Source: Opitutaceae bacterium
GTDB lineage: Bacteria; Verrucomicrobiota; Verrucomicrobiia; Opitutales; Opitutaceae
NCBI GenBank assembly: GCA_016711225.1
Contig: JADJTK010000015.1
Coordinates: 89,602 to 153,601 of the forward strand
DNA length: 64,000 bases
Reading direction: 5' to 3'
Positions 1 through 8,926 of this stretch are shown here, in pieces. The notes below the pieces were generated by a model. That model was not told the origin of the DNA and made no database searches. It saw nothing but the letters and a program-made list of their open reading frames with translations. Positions within the stretch are counted from its first letter, which is position 1. Each line of letters starts with the position of its first letter. The translations under genes and the position numbers were made by a program.

Positions 1-147
1 GCCATCGCCATCGCCGCCGATCCGGTACGCATGGCCCGCGCCTTCGCCGCCGCCACGGCCGCCGGTCGCGCCGCCTTCGAAATCGGGCTGGGCCGCCAAC
101 AGTCCCGCGCCACCGCAACCAGCCCGCTGACAACCTTCCTCGGGTAA
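1..147 (+). CDS. thiG: Thiazole synthase ThiG, C-terminal end (cut by window edge)
   Basis: Frame 1 is open from the window edge to TAA at 145-147 and encodes the last 48 residues of a protein. The segment AADPVRMARAF, followed by AAGRAAFEIG and the ending SPLTTFLG, matches the end of the ThiG TIM barrel. ThiG forms the thiazole phosphate ring of thiamine from deoxyxylulose phosphate, dehydroglycine and ThiS thiocarboxylate. thiH and thiS lie just downstream on the same strand, which supports the call. The gene starts outside the window. Confidence 0.88.
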   Translation, partial: AIAIAADPVRMARAFAAATAAGRAAFEIGLGRQQSRATATSPLTTFLG

Positions 148-190
148 GGACTTCACAATACTTTGGACGCCTCCGCACGATCTACTGCTT

Positions 191-253
191 GATGTAGGAG
201 CGTGCTTGCACGCGATCTGCGCCGAGAATCGCGTGCAATCACGCTCCTACATC
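191..253. repeat. REP-like palindrome between thiG and thiH
   Basis: Arms at 191-216 and 228-253 are 26 nt long with a single mismatch, around an 11-nt loop. The sequence contains TAGGAGCGTGCTTGCACGCG, the general form of the REP palindromes (TAGGAGC...GCTTGC...GCGAT) known from gamma-proteobacteria. A second relative lies at 1459-1516. It would fold into a strong hairpin in the thiG-thiH mRNA. No RAYT transposase is visible in the window. Confidence 0.75.
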
Positions 254-282
254 CGATCCGACCAAGCCGTCCTCCCCGCGCC

Positions 283-1428
283 ATGCCCACCTTCTCCCAG
301 GTCTTCCCGTCGCTCCCGCTCGCCGAACTCGCGACCGCCGGGCTCGGCACCACACCCGAGCAGCTCGCGCGGATCCTGCGTCGCGGCCGGGCGCTCACGC
401 TCGATGACTTCGCCGCGTTGATCTCCCCCGCCGCCGAAGCCCACCTGGAAACCATCGCGCGCCATTCGCAGGAGCTCACCCAGCGCAACTTCGGCAAGGT
501 CATCCGGATGTTCGCGCCGCTCTACCTCTCGAACGAGTGCATCAACACCTGCAGCTACTGCGGCTTCTCGCGCCACAACCCGATCCCGCGCATCACGCTC
601 CCGATCGAGCAGGTGCAGCGCGAGGGCGCCATGCTGGCCGGCCGCGGCTTCCGTTCACTGCTGCTCGTCGCCGGGGAGCATCCGAAGTTCGTCTCCAACG
701 GCTACGTCACTGAGTGCATCCAGCGCCTGCTCACCCATTTTCCGAGCGTCTCGCTGGAACTCGGGCCGCTGGAGACCGTCGACTACCTCCCCATGGTCGC
801 CGCCGGCTGCGAGGGCCTCGTCGTGTACCAGGAGACCTACCACCGGACGACCTACGTCGCGCTGCACACCGCCGGCCCGAAGAAGGACTTCGACTGGCGG
901 ATGGACACCGTGGAGCGAGGCTATGCCGCCGGCTTCCGGCGACTCGGCATCGGCGCCCTGCTCGGCCTGCACGACTGGCGTAGTGAAGCCCTCGCCGTGG
1001 CCGCCCACGCGCTGCACCTGCGCAAGCATTGCTGGAAGGCCTACGTCACCATTTCGCTCCCCCGCCTGCGCCCGGCCGCCGGCGGCTTCCAACCGGTGAA
1101 CCCGATGAGCGACCGCCAGCTCGCCTTGTTGATCGGCGCCTTCCGCCTGCTGCTGCCGCAGGTCGGCCTCGTGCTTTCCACCCGCGAGGGGCCGCACCTG
1201 CGCGACGGTCTCATGCCCCTGGGCATCACCTCGATGAGTGCCGGTGCCAGCACCGAGCCCGGCGGCTACAGCTCGTTCGACGAGAACTGGGCCCCCGGCG
1301 AGCAAAAGGGCGAACAATTCCACATCGCCGACGAGCGGCCGCCCGAGCTCGTCGCCGAGGCGATCCGTCGCCACGGCTACGAACCGGTCTGGAAGGATTT
1401 CGACCGCTCCCTCGTCGTCGCCGAGTAG
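283..1428 (+). CDS. thiH: 2-iminoacetate synthase ThiH (radical SAM)
   Basis: This 381-residue protein is close to the usual ThiH length of about 375. It is a radical SAM tyrosine lyase that supplies dehydroglycine for thiazole synthesis by ThiG. The CX3CX2C iron-sulfur motif is C86, C90 and C93 within CINTCSYCGF. The family segments YQETYHRTTY (about 185-194) and SAGASTEPGGY (about 319-329) are present. The frame is open further upstream to 202, but those codons lie in the REP palindrome, so the ATG at 283 was chosen. It sits between thiG and thiS, with a REP-like hairpin on either side. Confidence 0.93.
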   Translation: MPTFSQVFPSLPLAELATAGLGTTPEQLARILRRGRALTLDDFAALISPAAEAHLETIARHSQELTQRNFGKVIRMFAPLYLSNECINTCSYCGFSRHNPIPRITLPIEQVQREGAMLAGRGFRSLLLVAGEHPKFVSNGYVTECIQRLLTHFPSVSLELGPLETVDYLPMVAAGCEGLVVYQETYHRTTYVALHTAGPKKDFDWRMDTVERGYAAGFRRLGIGALLGLHDWRSEALAVAAHALHLRKHCWKAYVTISLPRLRPAAGGFQPVNPMSDRQLALLIGAFRLLLPQVGLVLSTREGPHLRDGLMPLGITSMSAGASTEPGGYSSFDENWAPGEQKGEQFHIADERPPELVAEAIRRHGYEPVWKDFDRSLVVAE

Positions 1429-1458
1429 GCCCGCACGCGCCATGCTCACGCTTGAGTT

Positions 1459-1516
1459 GTAGGAGCTGTGCTTACACGCGATTCCGAGCCCAGATCGCCT
1501 GCAAGCAGGCTCCTAC
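1459..1516. repeat. REP-like palindrome between thiH and thiS
   Basis: Imperfect arms at 1459-1482 and 1494-1516 share the pattern GTAGGAGC...GCTT...CGCGAT with the repeat at 191-253. Its presence in the second thi gap suggests recent spread of one small palindromic family. It may act as an RNA hairpin that sets relative thiH and thiS expression, but no effect can be read from sequence alone. Confidence 0.65.
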
Positions 1517-1545
1517 CACAGAACCACCTCCCTCATCGCTCCGCC

Positions 1546-1758
1546 ATGTCGCTCCAGCTCACCATTACCGCCAACGGCCGCCAATTCACCGTTCTTGCCG
1601 GCTCGACGATCGGGGATTTTCTGCGCGAGCGCGGGTTCACCCCCGGGCTGGCCGTGGTCGAGCACAACGGCCAAGCGCTCACCCCTTCCGCGCCCGACCG
1701 CACCCCGCTGCTCAACGGCGACCGTCTGGAGATCGTGCGCATCGTCGCCGGAGGCTGA
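1546..1758 (+). CDS. thiS: Sulfur carrier protein ThiS
   Basis: This 70-residue ubiquitin-like protein begins MSLQLTITANGRQFTV and ends in VAGG. The C-terminal Gly-Gly is the residue pair that is adenylated and converted to thiocarboxylate to deliver sulfur to ThiG. The motif LLNGDRLEIVRIVAGG matches the family end. The frame is open back to 1468 but that part overlaps the REP-like hairpin, so the internal ATG is preferred. The order thiG-thiH-thiS, with thiS last, differs from the common thiS-thiG order. No thiF or thiO is visible. Confidence 0.9.
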   Translation: MSLQLTITANGRQFTVLAGSTIGDFLRERGFTPGLAVVEHNGQALTPSAPDRTPLLNGDRLEIVRIVAGG

Positions 1759-1779
1759 AACGGAGACTCCAGGCCAACA

Positions 1780-2223
1780 ATGCGAACGCTGTCGCTGTTC
1801 CTGTTCCTTCTTCTTCCACTTCTCGCCCGTGGGGCGTTACCGGTCGGGCATCCTTTGGCGAATCCGAGTCTCAACGTCATTGAACGCCCAACGGGCAACT
1901 GGCCCGAAGGCGCACTCTATCTCCATGAAGTTGTCGGATACATTCTCGGCTCCCCTGATGAACGGACGACCGCTCAATCAATCCTTGGACAACGAGGCTA
2001 CGGGCGCGCAGGAAGACATTATCTCTACTGCGCAGGCCCAAGCGCACCTGCCGTAGTCGACGGCATCCCCTTCAAGACACGGGACGAAGCCTTGGCATAT
2101 CTGCTCATTCAAAGGATCGAAGCTGCGATCTACCTTTGCCCGACGACTACATTCCCGGATACCGTTCCCCTCGAGTTGGCGAACAAGGGGACCGTTTTGC
2201 GCGTTCTAGACTCACGAAAGTAG
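1780..2223 (+). CDS. Small secreted protein of unknown function
   Basis: The 147-residue product starts with a clear signal peptide (MRTLSLFLFLLLPLLARGA, cleavage near residue 19). The mature part has no family I recognise. It contains two cysteines (in YLYCAG and YLCPTT) that could form a disulfide. It starts 21 nt after thiS, so it may be co-transcribed, but nothing links it to thiamine. Base composition is slightly less GC-rich than its neighbours. Confidence 0.6.
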   Translation: MRTLSLFLFLLLPLLARGALPVGHPLANPSLNVIERPTGNWPEGALYLHEVVGYILGSPDERTTAQSILGQRGYGRAGRHYLYCAGPSAPAVVDGIPFKTRDEALAYLLIQRIEAAIYLCPTTTFPDTVPLELANKGTVLRVLDSRK

Positions 2224-2304
2224 GACAGGATTGCATCGGGCTTTTGGGTTTGCAGAGAGACGACACAATTGCCCGCCGTTCTCCTCATCCGCCAGCTCCG
2301 CGGC

Positions 2305-3816
2305 TCACCGCAGCGCCGGCACGATCAGGTCGGGGGTGGGCGCATAGCTCTCGTAGTCCCAGGCTCCGCCCTCCCGGACGCGAATGACCACATTGCCCAC
2401 CTCGTGGGTGAGCAGGGTCTCGCGGAAACGACTACCCGCCGCCCGCAGATGCGGCTCCACCTCGCCACGAAAGATCTGCTCATACGCGCCGCGGGCATAG
2501 ATCGCCTCCTGCGCCGATACCACGTAGAGCGTAGCGTCGACCTGGCGGAGGAAATCGACGTCGACGGAACCATGGAAGTGGTGGTTGGCAAAGTAGACAT
2601 CGGAGCGGATCGACTCCGGGAACCGCCGCCGCGCGGCCTGCTGGTTGACGGCATAGGTGTCGGCACCATCCGAACACGAAAACCGCCCGTAGCTCCAGCG
2701 CAGGGCGAGCGAGCGTCTGTTCTCATCGTCCCCGGCATCGTAGGCGTTGAGCACCTTCACCTGCACGCCGCCCAGCGCGAACTCGTCGCCGGTCTTGAAG
2801 CTGCGGTAGTCGAGCACGCGTCCTACCACGAAGGTGGCCTTGATCGCCTCGAGTCCGCCCACGTGGTCGTCGTGGTAATGGGTGAGAATCAAGTGATCGA
2901 TCCGTTTGATCCCGTGACGGCGAAGAAACGGCACCACTCGTTCCGCCGCCGCCGCTGGCGCGCCAGTGTCGACCAACGCCACCTCCCCGTTGGGCAGGCA
3001 GAACAGCGTCGCCTTGCCGTGACCAACATCGAAGCCGACAATCGTCAGCGGCGCCGATTCCGCCACCGTCCGCACGGTGATCGTCCCTGCAGCACGGCTA
3101 CCGTCCTCCATCACCAACTCCACCGCATGCTCGCAAGCCGGGGACTTCGCCAACTCGGCCGCGGCCACCCCCACCCGCACGGCATCGGGCCAACTGGGAA
3201 ACGGATGCTGCGTCGAGGGAACCGGCACACCATCCAACAGCACGGTCTTCAATACATGCCCGTTGAGATCGACCTTGTAAGCCAGCCCACGCAGATCCGA
3301 GCCGTAGACCACGATGTGCCGCGGTGAGAGCGCCGGCAGCTCGTAGACCGGGGCCGGTCCGCCATCCTCGCCGACGGAGAAACGCAGCAGATCCACGTCC
3401 ATCTCACCCCGGTCGGCCACAAGCTCCAGTCGGTTGGCCCCGCGGACGAAGGAGAACGTGCGCCGGCACTCGAGCCAGCCCTCGCCCGTGCGCGTGAATC
3501 CCACCGGCCACGCCACCTCGTTGATACGAAGCACCTGCGCCCGGTCGGCACCGCTCGCCCGATACCGCAAAAACACGTCGTAGCGCCCCGCCTCCGGCAG
3601 CTCCACCGTCCACCCCACGGAACCGACCTTCGCGGGAAACCGAACGCAGTGCCCGCCGCTGGCGGAGTCCTCGGCCACGACCGTCGCTCCGCCACCCACC
3701 TGCCCCGCCTCCGCCTTAAAAATCGCCGCCGCACCCGCGGCCTCCAGGTGCCCAGACAGGGCGACCATACCTGCGATAACCAACAGAGCGCGGGGCATAC
3801 GGCCGGTGGAAACCAT
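2305..3816 (-). CDS. Secreted metallo-beta-lactamase-fold hydrolase with N-terminal carbohydrate-binding-like domain
   Basis: From the ATG at 3816 the protein has 503 residues; 3798 is another possible start, and the frame is open up to 3921. A signal peptide (PRALLVIAGMVALSG) is followed by a beta-rich region (about 33-150) resembling CBM6/CBM35 domains, with GRYDVFLRYRASG and FVRGANRLELVAD. The C-terminal half is a metallo-beta-lactamase fold with zinc motif HYHDDHVGG at about 313-321 and the preceding VGHGKATLFCLPNG. That layout resembles the ComEC-type hydrolase domain. The substrate is unknown; an extracellular phosphodiesterase or polymer-linked hydrolase is plausible. It is convergent with the gene at 1780 and ends 82 bp from it. 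Confidence 0.75.
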   Translation of the reverse strand: MVSTGRMPRALLVIAGMVALSGHLEAAGAAAIFKAEAGQVGGGATVVAEDSASGGHCVRFPAKVGSVGWTVELPEAGRYDVFLRYRASGADRAQVLRINEVAWPVGFTRTGEGWLECRRTFSFVRGANRLELVADRGEMDVDLLRFSVGEDGGPAPVYELPALSPRHIVVYGSDLRGLAYKVDLNGHVLKTVLLDGVPVPSTQHPFPSWPDAVRVGVAAAELAKSPACEHAVELVMEDGSRAAGTITVRTVAESAPLTIVGFDVGHGKATLFCLPNGEVALVDTGAPAAAAERVVPFLRRHGIKRIDHLILTHYHDDHVGGLEAIKATFVVGRVLDYRSFKTGDEFALGGVQVKVLNAYDAGDDENRRSLALRWSYGRFSCSDGADTYAVNQQAARRRFPESIRSDVYFANHHFHGSVDVDFLRQVDATLYVVSAQEAIYARGAYEQIFRGEVEPHLRAAGSRFRETLLTHEVGNVVIRVREGGAWDYESYAPTPDLIVPALR

Positions 3817-3966
3817 GCCCGAACCTAGGCGGAGCGGGCGGGACCAACAAGACCCGAAGGCAACGCAGCCGGCCGGAAGACCAGGATCAGGCATGCCCCA
3901 GCCCGGGAGACCAACGCCCAAGTCAGCCCCCTCATGGCGCCGCCTCCGCAGCAGGGCCGTGCGTGC

Positions 3967-4785
3967 TTACTTGCCGGATCCCGTCGCGAACTTCTTCACC
4001 GCCGCGGCCACTAGGCCGTCGACCGTCGCCACTGCCGCCTCGAAGTCCACCGGCACGCCCACCTTGCGCAAGCCGTCCGAGGTCACTGGGCCCATGCTGC
4101 CGGTCAGCGGCCGCTTCGCCCCCTGACGCAGGGCCAAGGTCGAGGCCTGCTTCACGAACGATTCCACCGCCGAGCCACTCGCAAAGAGAATCGCATCCGC
4201 CCCGTGCTGACGAAAATCCGCCGCCGCGTCGGTGCCCCCCACCTCTACCGAATCCGTGCCGTAGACCGGCAACTGGTCGACGATCGCCTGGGCCTCGAGC
4301 AGCCCTTGCATCACCACATCGCGGTTCCGGTCGCCGGTCACCACCAGCATCTTCACATGCTCCACCGACTGGTAGTCGCACAACGCCTTCACCAGCGCCT
4401 CGCCCACGTGCTCGGTCGGCATGACGTCGACCTCCAAGTGCAGCGCCGCCAGCTCCTTGGCCGTACCCGGCCCCACCGCCGCCAGCCGAGCCCCGCCGAT
4501 CGCACGGATGTCGCGAAAACGCCGGAAGAACTCGGCAAAGAAATGCCGCACACCGTTGGCGCTGGTGAACACCAGCCACTCGTAGCTGGCGATTTCGCCA
4601 AACACTTCGTCGGCCGTCGCAGCGTCCACCTCCGAGACGATCTCGATCAACGGCAACTCGACCACCGTGGCGCCGAGTGCCGCGAGCTTCTCGCGCAGCT
4701 CGCCGGCCTGTTCGCGGGCCCGGGTGATGACGATGCGGCGCCCCGTCAACGGGAGACCGGCGGTAGATTTGGCGGATTCACTCAT
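3967..4785 (-). CDS. hemD: Uroporphyrinogen-III synthase HemD
   Basis: The 272-residue protein closes the linear hydroxymethylbilane to uroporphyrinogen III, with inversion of ring D, in the cytosol. Family features are RRIVITRAREQAGEL at the N-terminus, the segment EWLVFTSANGVRHFF (69-83) and FASGSAVESF (201-210) in the second lobe. Its ATG overlaps the hemC stop by 4 nt (ATGA), so the two are translationally coupled in the order hemC-hemD. HemD sequences are weakly conserved, so the neighbour is important support. Confidence 0.88.
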   Translation of the reverse strand: MSESAKSTAGLPLTGRRIVITRAREQAGELREKLAALGATVVELPLIEIVSEVDAATADEVFGEIASYEWLVFTSANGVRHFFAEFFRRFRDIRAIGGARLAAVGPGTAKELAALHLEVDVMPTEHVGEALVKALCDYQSVEHVKMLVVTGDRNRDVVMQGLLEAQAIVDQLPVYGTDSVEVGGTDAAADFRQHGADAILFASGSAVESFVKQASTLALRQGAKRPLTGSMGPVTSDGLRKVGVPVDFEAAVATVDGLVAAAVKKFATGSGK

Positions 4786-5663
4786 GGAAGCCCAAGCTCC
4801 TTGAGCACCCGCGCGGCGAAGTCAACGGGGGCGCTGCCATCATAGCACAGGCATTGCCGGCCGCAGCGTTCGTGAAAGAGCCGCACAGAACCATCGGCCG
4901 AGGCATGCGCGGCAAACGCGATCTGGCACCCAGCCCCGGTCAACGCCTGAAACGCCCGCTCGATGCCCACCTCCTGCCGCGTCGCCGCATCAAGCAGAGG
5001 GGCAAACCTCGCCTCGTCTTCGCGCCGGCACTGCACCGCCACCGCGCCCTGCCCCACCGCCGGCACCATCTCGTCGCACGTCAGCGGGCGAAACACCACC
5101 CCCGGCCACTCGTGGATACCCAGCCGGTTGAGCCCGGCCTGCGCCAGGATCGTCGCATCGGCGTCGCCACGGGCGACCTTGGTCAGCCGGGTGTCCACGT
5201 TGCCGCGAATCTCGGTGAACTGGAGTCCGGGAAGGAGCCGAGCGATCTGCAGGCGCCGCCGCGGGCTGCTGGTGGCCAGCATCACCGGGGTCGCGACTCC
5301 CGCGCGCAGCACCAGCACGTCGCGCGGATCCTCACGGGGCAAATACCCGGCGACCACCAGATCGGACTCCGCCGCCTCCCCGGGGAGGTCTTTGGTGCTG
5401 TGCATCGCCAGGGTGGCGTCGCCACGGCGCAGGGCCTCCTCGATCTCGGCGGTGAACAGCCCCTTGCCTCCCTGCTTCTCCAGCGACCATTCCACTTTCC
5501 GGTCGCCTGTCGTCACAATCTTGAGCGCCTCGAACTCCACCCCCGGCAGCCGCGCGGCGAGATGGGCGATGACCAACTGCGTCTGGGCGAGGGCGAGCGG
5601 GCTCTTGCGGGTGGCAATGCGGATCGTCGGCACGCGGCAGACTTGGCCAGCGCCGCCCGCCAA
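4782..5663 (-). CDS. hemC: Hydroxymethylbilane synthase (porphobilinogen deaminase) HemC
   Basis: HemC polymerises four porphobilinogens into hydroxymethylbilane for tetrapyrrole synthesis. The product has 293 residues from the ATG at 5663; a GTG at 5633 (VPTIRIATRKSPLA) aligns better with typical N-termini and may be the real start. Visible motifs are GKGLFTAEIE, MHSTKDLP (87-94), the SSPRRRLQ phosphate-binding stretch, EIRGNVDTRL and the dipyrromethane-cofactor cysteine C246 in TGAGCQIAFAAHA. It is the first gene of a hemC-hemD operon with a 4-nt overlap. Confidence 0.95.
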   Translation of the reverse strand: MAGGAGQVCRVPTIRIATRKSPLALAQTQLVIAHLAARLPGVEFEALKIVTTGDRKVEWSLEKQGGKGLFTAEIEEALRRGDATLAMHSTKDLPGEAAESDLVVAGYLPREDPRDVLVLRAGVATPVMLATSSPRRRLQIARLLPGLQFTEIRGNVDTRLTKVARGDADATILAQAGLNRLGIHEWPGVVFRPLTCDEMVPAVGQGAVAVQCRREDEARFAPLLDAATRQEVGIERAFQALTGAGCQIAFAAHASADGSVRLFHERCGRQCLCYDGSAPVDFAARVLKELGLP

Positions 5664-5978
5664 GGGCGAGACGGAAGTTCCCGCCCCGCCGCCGCACCGA
5701 CGAGACAGCGGGACTCGGGGTGGGTATCCGGCCCTCCCGCTCCCGCTCCGCGCTCCGCCGCAATCTTTGGCGACCGCGAACCTCGCCCAACTCGAACGAC
5801 TGCCTGCCCGCGGGGGATGGCCGGCGGATTGGCGCTCCGCAAAGAAGAGTCGCGGCCCTCCTCCGCCCTAGCTTCCCCTGCCGATGCCTCCCCCGACGAG
5901 GCCTCCTGCGTCTGGCTAACAAGCCAACGCTAGTCTGCTCCTGAAGGCCAAGGTTGGGCCGCAGCCGGGTACGGATTT

Positions 5979-6006
5979 TTGATCTACACTACTATTTTTG
6001 TATGAT
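5979..6006 (+). promoter_or_regulatory. Candidate sigma-70-type promoter in an AT-rich island
   Basis: TTGATC at 5979-5984 and TATGAT at 6001-6006 are separated by 16 nt, inside a strongly AT-rich ~100-bp patch (about 5975-6070) that stands out from the GC-rich surroundings. It points toward the methionine sulfoxide reductase gene 157 bp downstream. The motif match is decent, but AT-rich DNA gives such matches by chance. Confidence 0.35.
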
Positions 6007-6162
6007 TTTAAACATCTCTTATTAAATCACTTATGCTTTGGTTTACTTTTATACTTGTTTGGTAATGTAAGAGTCGCCAATCCAATCCCCGCCACCCGCC
6101 TATTCGCCTCCTCCTCGCGCTACCCACCGCTCGCCACAGCCGCGCCTTCCTCGCCCAAATCC

Positions 6163-6687
6163 ATGAGCACTTCGTCCTCCTCGCCCGTCCCGACCTCCTT
6201 CCCCGACACCGCCAGCCGCTATCGCGCGCTGCACTCGGAGCTCGCCGGCCTGCTCACCGACGAACGCGACTGGTTGGTCAACCTCGCCAATACCTCCGCT
6301 CTCCTGAATCTGCGACTGCCCGAACTCAACTGGGCCGGCTTCTACCTGTGGCGCGGCGGCGAGCTGGTGCTCGGGCCCTTTCAGGGCAAACCCGCCTGCG
6401 TGCGCATCGCCCGCGGCCGCGGGGTCTGCGGCGCCGCGGCCGCCCGCCGCAGCTCGGTCGTGGTGGCCGACGTCCACCAATTTCCCGGACACATCGCCTG
6501 CGATGCCGCCTCCGCCAGCGAAGTCGTGGTGCCGCTCCAATTGCCCGACCGCCAACTCGGCGTGCTCGACCTCGATTCCCCGCATGCCAACCGCTTCACC
6601 GACGCCGACCGCCTCGGCCTCGAAGAAGTCGTGCGCCTCCTCCTCGCCGGCACCGACTGGCCCGCCGAGATCGGCGACCGCGCTTGA
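6163..6687 (+). CDS. msrC: Free methionine-(R)-sulfoxide reductase (GAF-domain, fRMsr)
   Basis: The 174-residue protein is a single GAF domain that reduces free L-methionine-R-sulfoxide. The three functional cysteines are C79, C89 and C113; their 10- and 24-residue spacings equal those of the E. coli enzyme (84, 94, 118). LPELNWAGFYLW and VVPLQLPDRQLGVLDLDSP are family hallmarks. The frame is open upstream to 5998 but the extension is low-complexity and AT-rich, so the ATG at 6163 is used. It is followed after 30 bp by acetyl-CoA synthetase. Confidence 0.93.
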   Translation: MSTSSSSPVPTSFPDTASRYRALHSELAGLLTDERDWLVNLANTSALLNLRLPELNWAGFYLWRGGELVLGPFQGKPACVRIARGRGVCGAAAARRSSVVVADVHQFPGHIACDAASASEVVVPLQLPDRQLGVLDLDSPHANRFTDADRLGLEEVVRLLLAGTDWPAEIGDRA

Positions 6688-6717
6688 TCAGGTCCCACGC
6701 AACTCGCCCTCCCTTCC

Positions 6718-8740
6718 ATGAGCGCCCCCCTTTCCGCCGAAAGCGAGACCTTCGTCCCTCCCGCCGCCCCGCGCGCCAGCTCCCTGTCCGATCTCGACAC
6801 CTACCGCCGACTCCACGCCGAGAGCTTGTCCTCCCCGGATACCTTCTGGCCCGCCCAGATCGCAGGCTTTCACTGGTTCCAGCAGCCCGACCGCGCCTTC
6901 GTCGGCGAAGGTTCGGAGGCACGCTGGTTCCCCGGCGGCCGCACCAACCTCGCCTTCAACGCCCTTGAGCGCCACCTCCTCGCCGGCCGCGGCGACACCC
7001 TCGCCCTCATCTGGGAAAGTGAAGCCGTCGGTCCCGACCGCCAGCCGTGCGAAATCCGCCGCTACACCTATCGCCAACTCCGCGACGAAGTGGTCCGCCT
7101 CGCCTCCGCGCTCGCCGGCCTCGGAGTAAAGAGCGGCGACCGCGTCACCGTCTACCTGCCGATCATACCCGAGCTGCCGATCGCGATGCTCGCCTGCGCC
7201 TGGCTCGGCGCGGCGCACAACGTCGTCTTCGCCGGATTCCCCTCCCAAGCACTCCTCGACCGCATCGAGGATTCCGGTAGCCACGTCGTCATCACCGCCG
7301 ACGGCGGCTGGCGCAACGGGAAGGTCGTCCCGCTCAAGCCGATCCTCGACGAAGCGCTCGCCCGCACCGCCCTCGTCCGCCACACGGTTGTGCTCCGCCA
7401 CACTGGCTCACCCGTCGAGTTGCGCGCCGGCCGCGACCACCTCTGGAGCGAGCTCGTCGCCACTGCCGATTCCACCTTGCCCGGCCGAGGTGCCGAGCGA
7501 CCACCCGTCGTTCCTCATGTACACCTCCGGTAGCACCGGCAAACCGAAGGGCATCGCCCACGGCACCGCCGGCTACCTCGTCCACACCGGACTCACCGCC
7601 CGCCACGCCTTCGATCTGCACCCCGGAGATGTCGTCTGGTGCACCGCCGATCCGGCATGGATCACCGGTCACACCTACACCGTCTACGGGCCGCTGCTCG
7701 CCGGCGCCACCACGGTCATCTACGAGGGCATACTCTCCGCTCCCGACTGGGACCGCGCGTGGGACATCGTCGCACGCCACCGCCCCCAAGTTCTCTACAC
7801 CACCCCGACCCTCGTTCGCGCCTGGATCCGCCACGGCGAAACCGGTCTGCGCCAACGCGACCTCTCCAGCCTGCGCCTGCTCGCCTCCGTCGGCGAACCC
7901 ATCAATCCCTCCGTCTGGCGCTGGTTCCGCGAAGTCGTCGGCGCCGGCCGCACGCCCGTGGTCGATACCTGGTGGCAGACCGAGGCGGGCGCCGCGATGA
8001 TCTTCCCTTTCCCGTACGCCACGCCGGCAAAACCCGGCTCGGCCTCGCTGCCCTTTTTCGGCGTCGAACCCGCTCTCGTCGGTCCCGACGGCAGGGAAGT
8101 CGTCGGCGAAGGCTCCGGCCAGCTCGTCATCAAACGCCCATGGCCGGGCATGCTGCTCGGCATCTGGAACAACCCGCAGCGCTACCGTGCCACCTACTGG
8201 GAAACGATCCCGGGCTACTTCCTCACCGGCGACACCGCCCGGCGCGATACCGACGGTTACCTCTGGGTCCTCGGCCGCGCCGACGATGTCATCAAGGTCA
8301 ACGGACACCGCCTCGGTACCGCTGAGATCGAGGGTGCGATCATCGCGCATCCCGCCGTGGCCGAGAGCGCCGTGGTCGGTCTGCCCGATGAACACGTCGG
8401 CGAGGCCGTGCTCGCCTTCGTCGTGCTCAAATCCGGCTCCGCCCCCGACGACGCCACCCGCGCCGGCATCATCCGCGAGATCGAGACGCAGGTGGGCAAG
8501 CTGGCCCGCCCGCGCGAGATTCGCTTCCTCGACAGCCTGCCGAAGAATCGCAGCGGCAAAATCCTTCGTCGCCTGCTTCGCGAATACGCCATCACCGGCA
8601 AGATCAGCGGCGATACCTCGACCCTCGACGACTCCACGTCCTTACCCCAAGCCGCTCCCACGGCGCTTCGCGGCGGAACACGCGATACATCGACCCTCGA
8701 CGAATCGATGGCATTGCAGCCCTCGGCCCAATCCACATGA
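6718..8740 (+). CDS. acs: Acetyl-coenzyme A synthetase, frame broken once near 7480
   Basis: AMP-forming enzyme that makes acetyl-CoA from acetate, ATP and CoA. The first part (6718 to about 7480) carries the N-terminal domain with GAAHNVVFAGFPSQAL. The second, in the +1 frame, carries the P-loop MYTSGSTGKPKG, WWQTEAG, and the C-terminal KNRSGKILRRLLREYA with the catalytic, acetylation-target lysine. One extra base near ACCTTGCCC at 7480-7487 breaks the frame; removing it restores about 670 residues. The intact motifs favour a sequencing indel. The tail has two similar TSTLD units (about 8614 and 8691), which is unusual. Confidence 0.9.
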
Positions 8741-8926
8741 CGCCCTCCCGCATCCGTCGCGTCACCGCACACCGCACCTGTAGTCGGGCGAACCGGACCT
8801 GAGCGACCCCGTCGCTCGACCGCGTTCGCCGTCTCCGCCTCCCTCGCGCCGCGCCCAGCGCCGCCGCTGCCTGCCCGCCCTCGTCTCTCAAATCTCAAAT
8901 TCCAGATCTCGAATCCCTTTTATCTC

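Noticed and set aside
4854..5933. A 359-codon plus-strand open frame opposite hemC
   Set aside because: HemC on the minus strand is unambiguous, and the frame is arginine-rich and motif-free.
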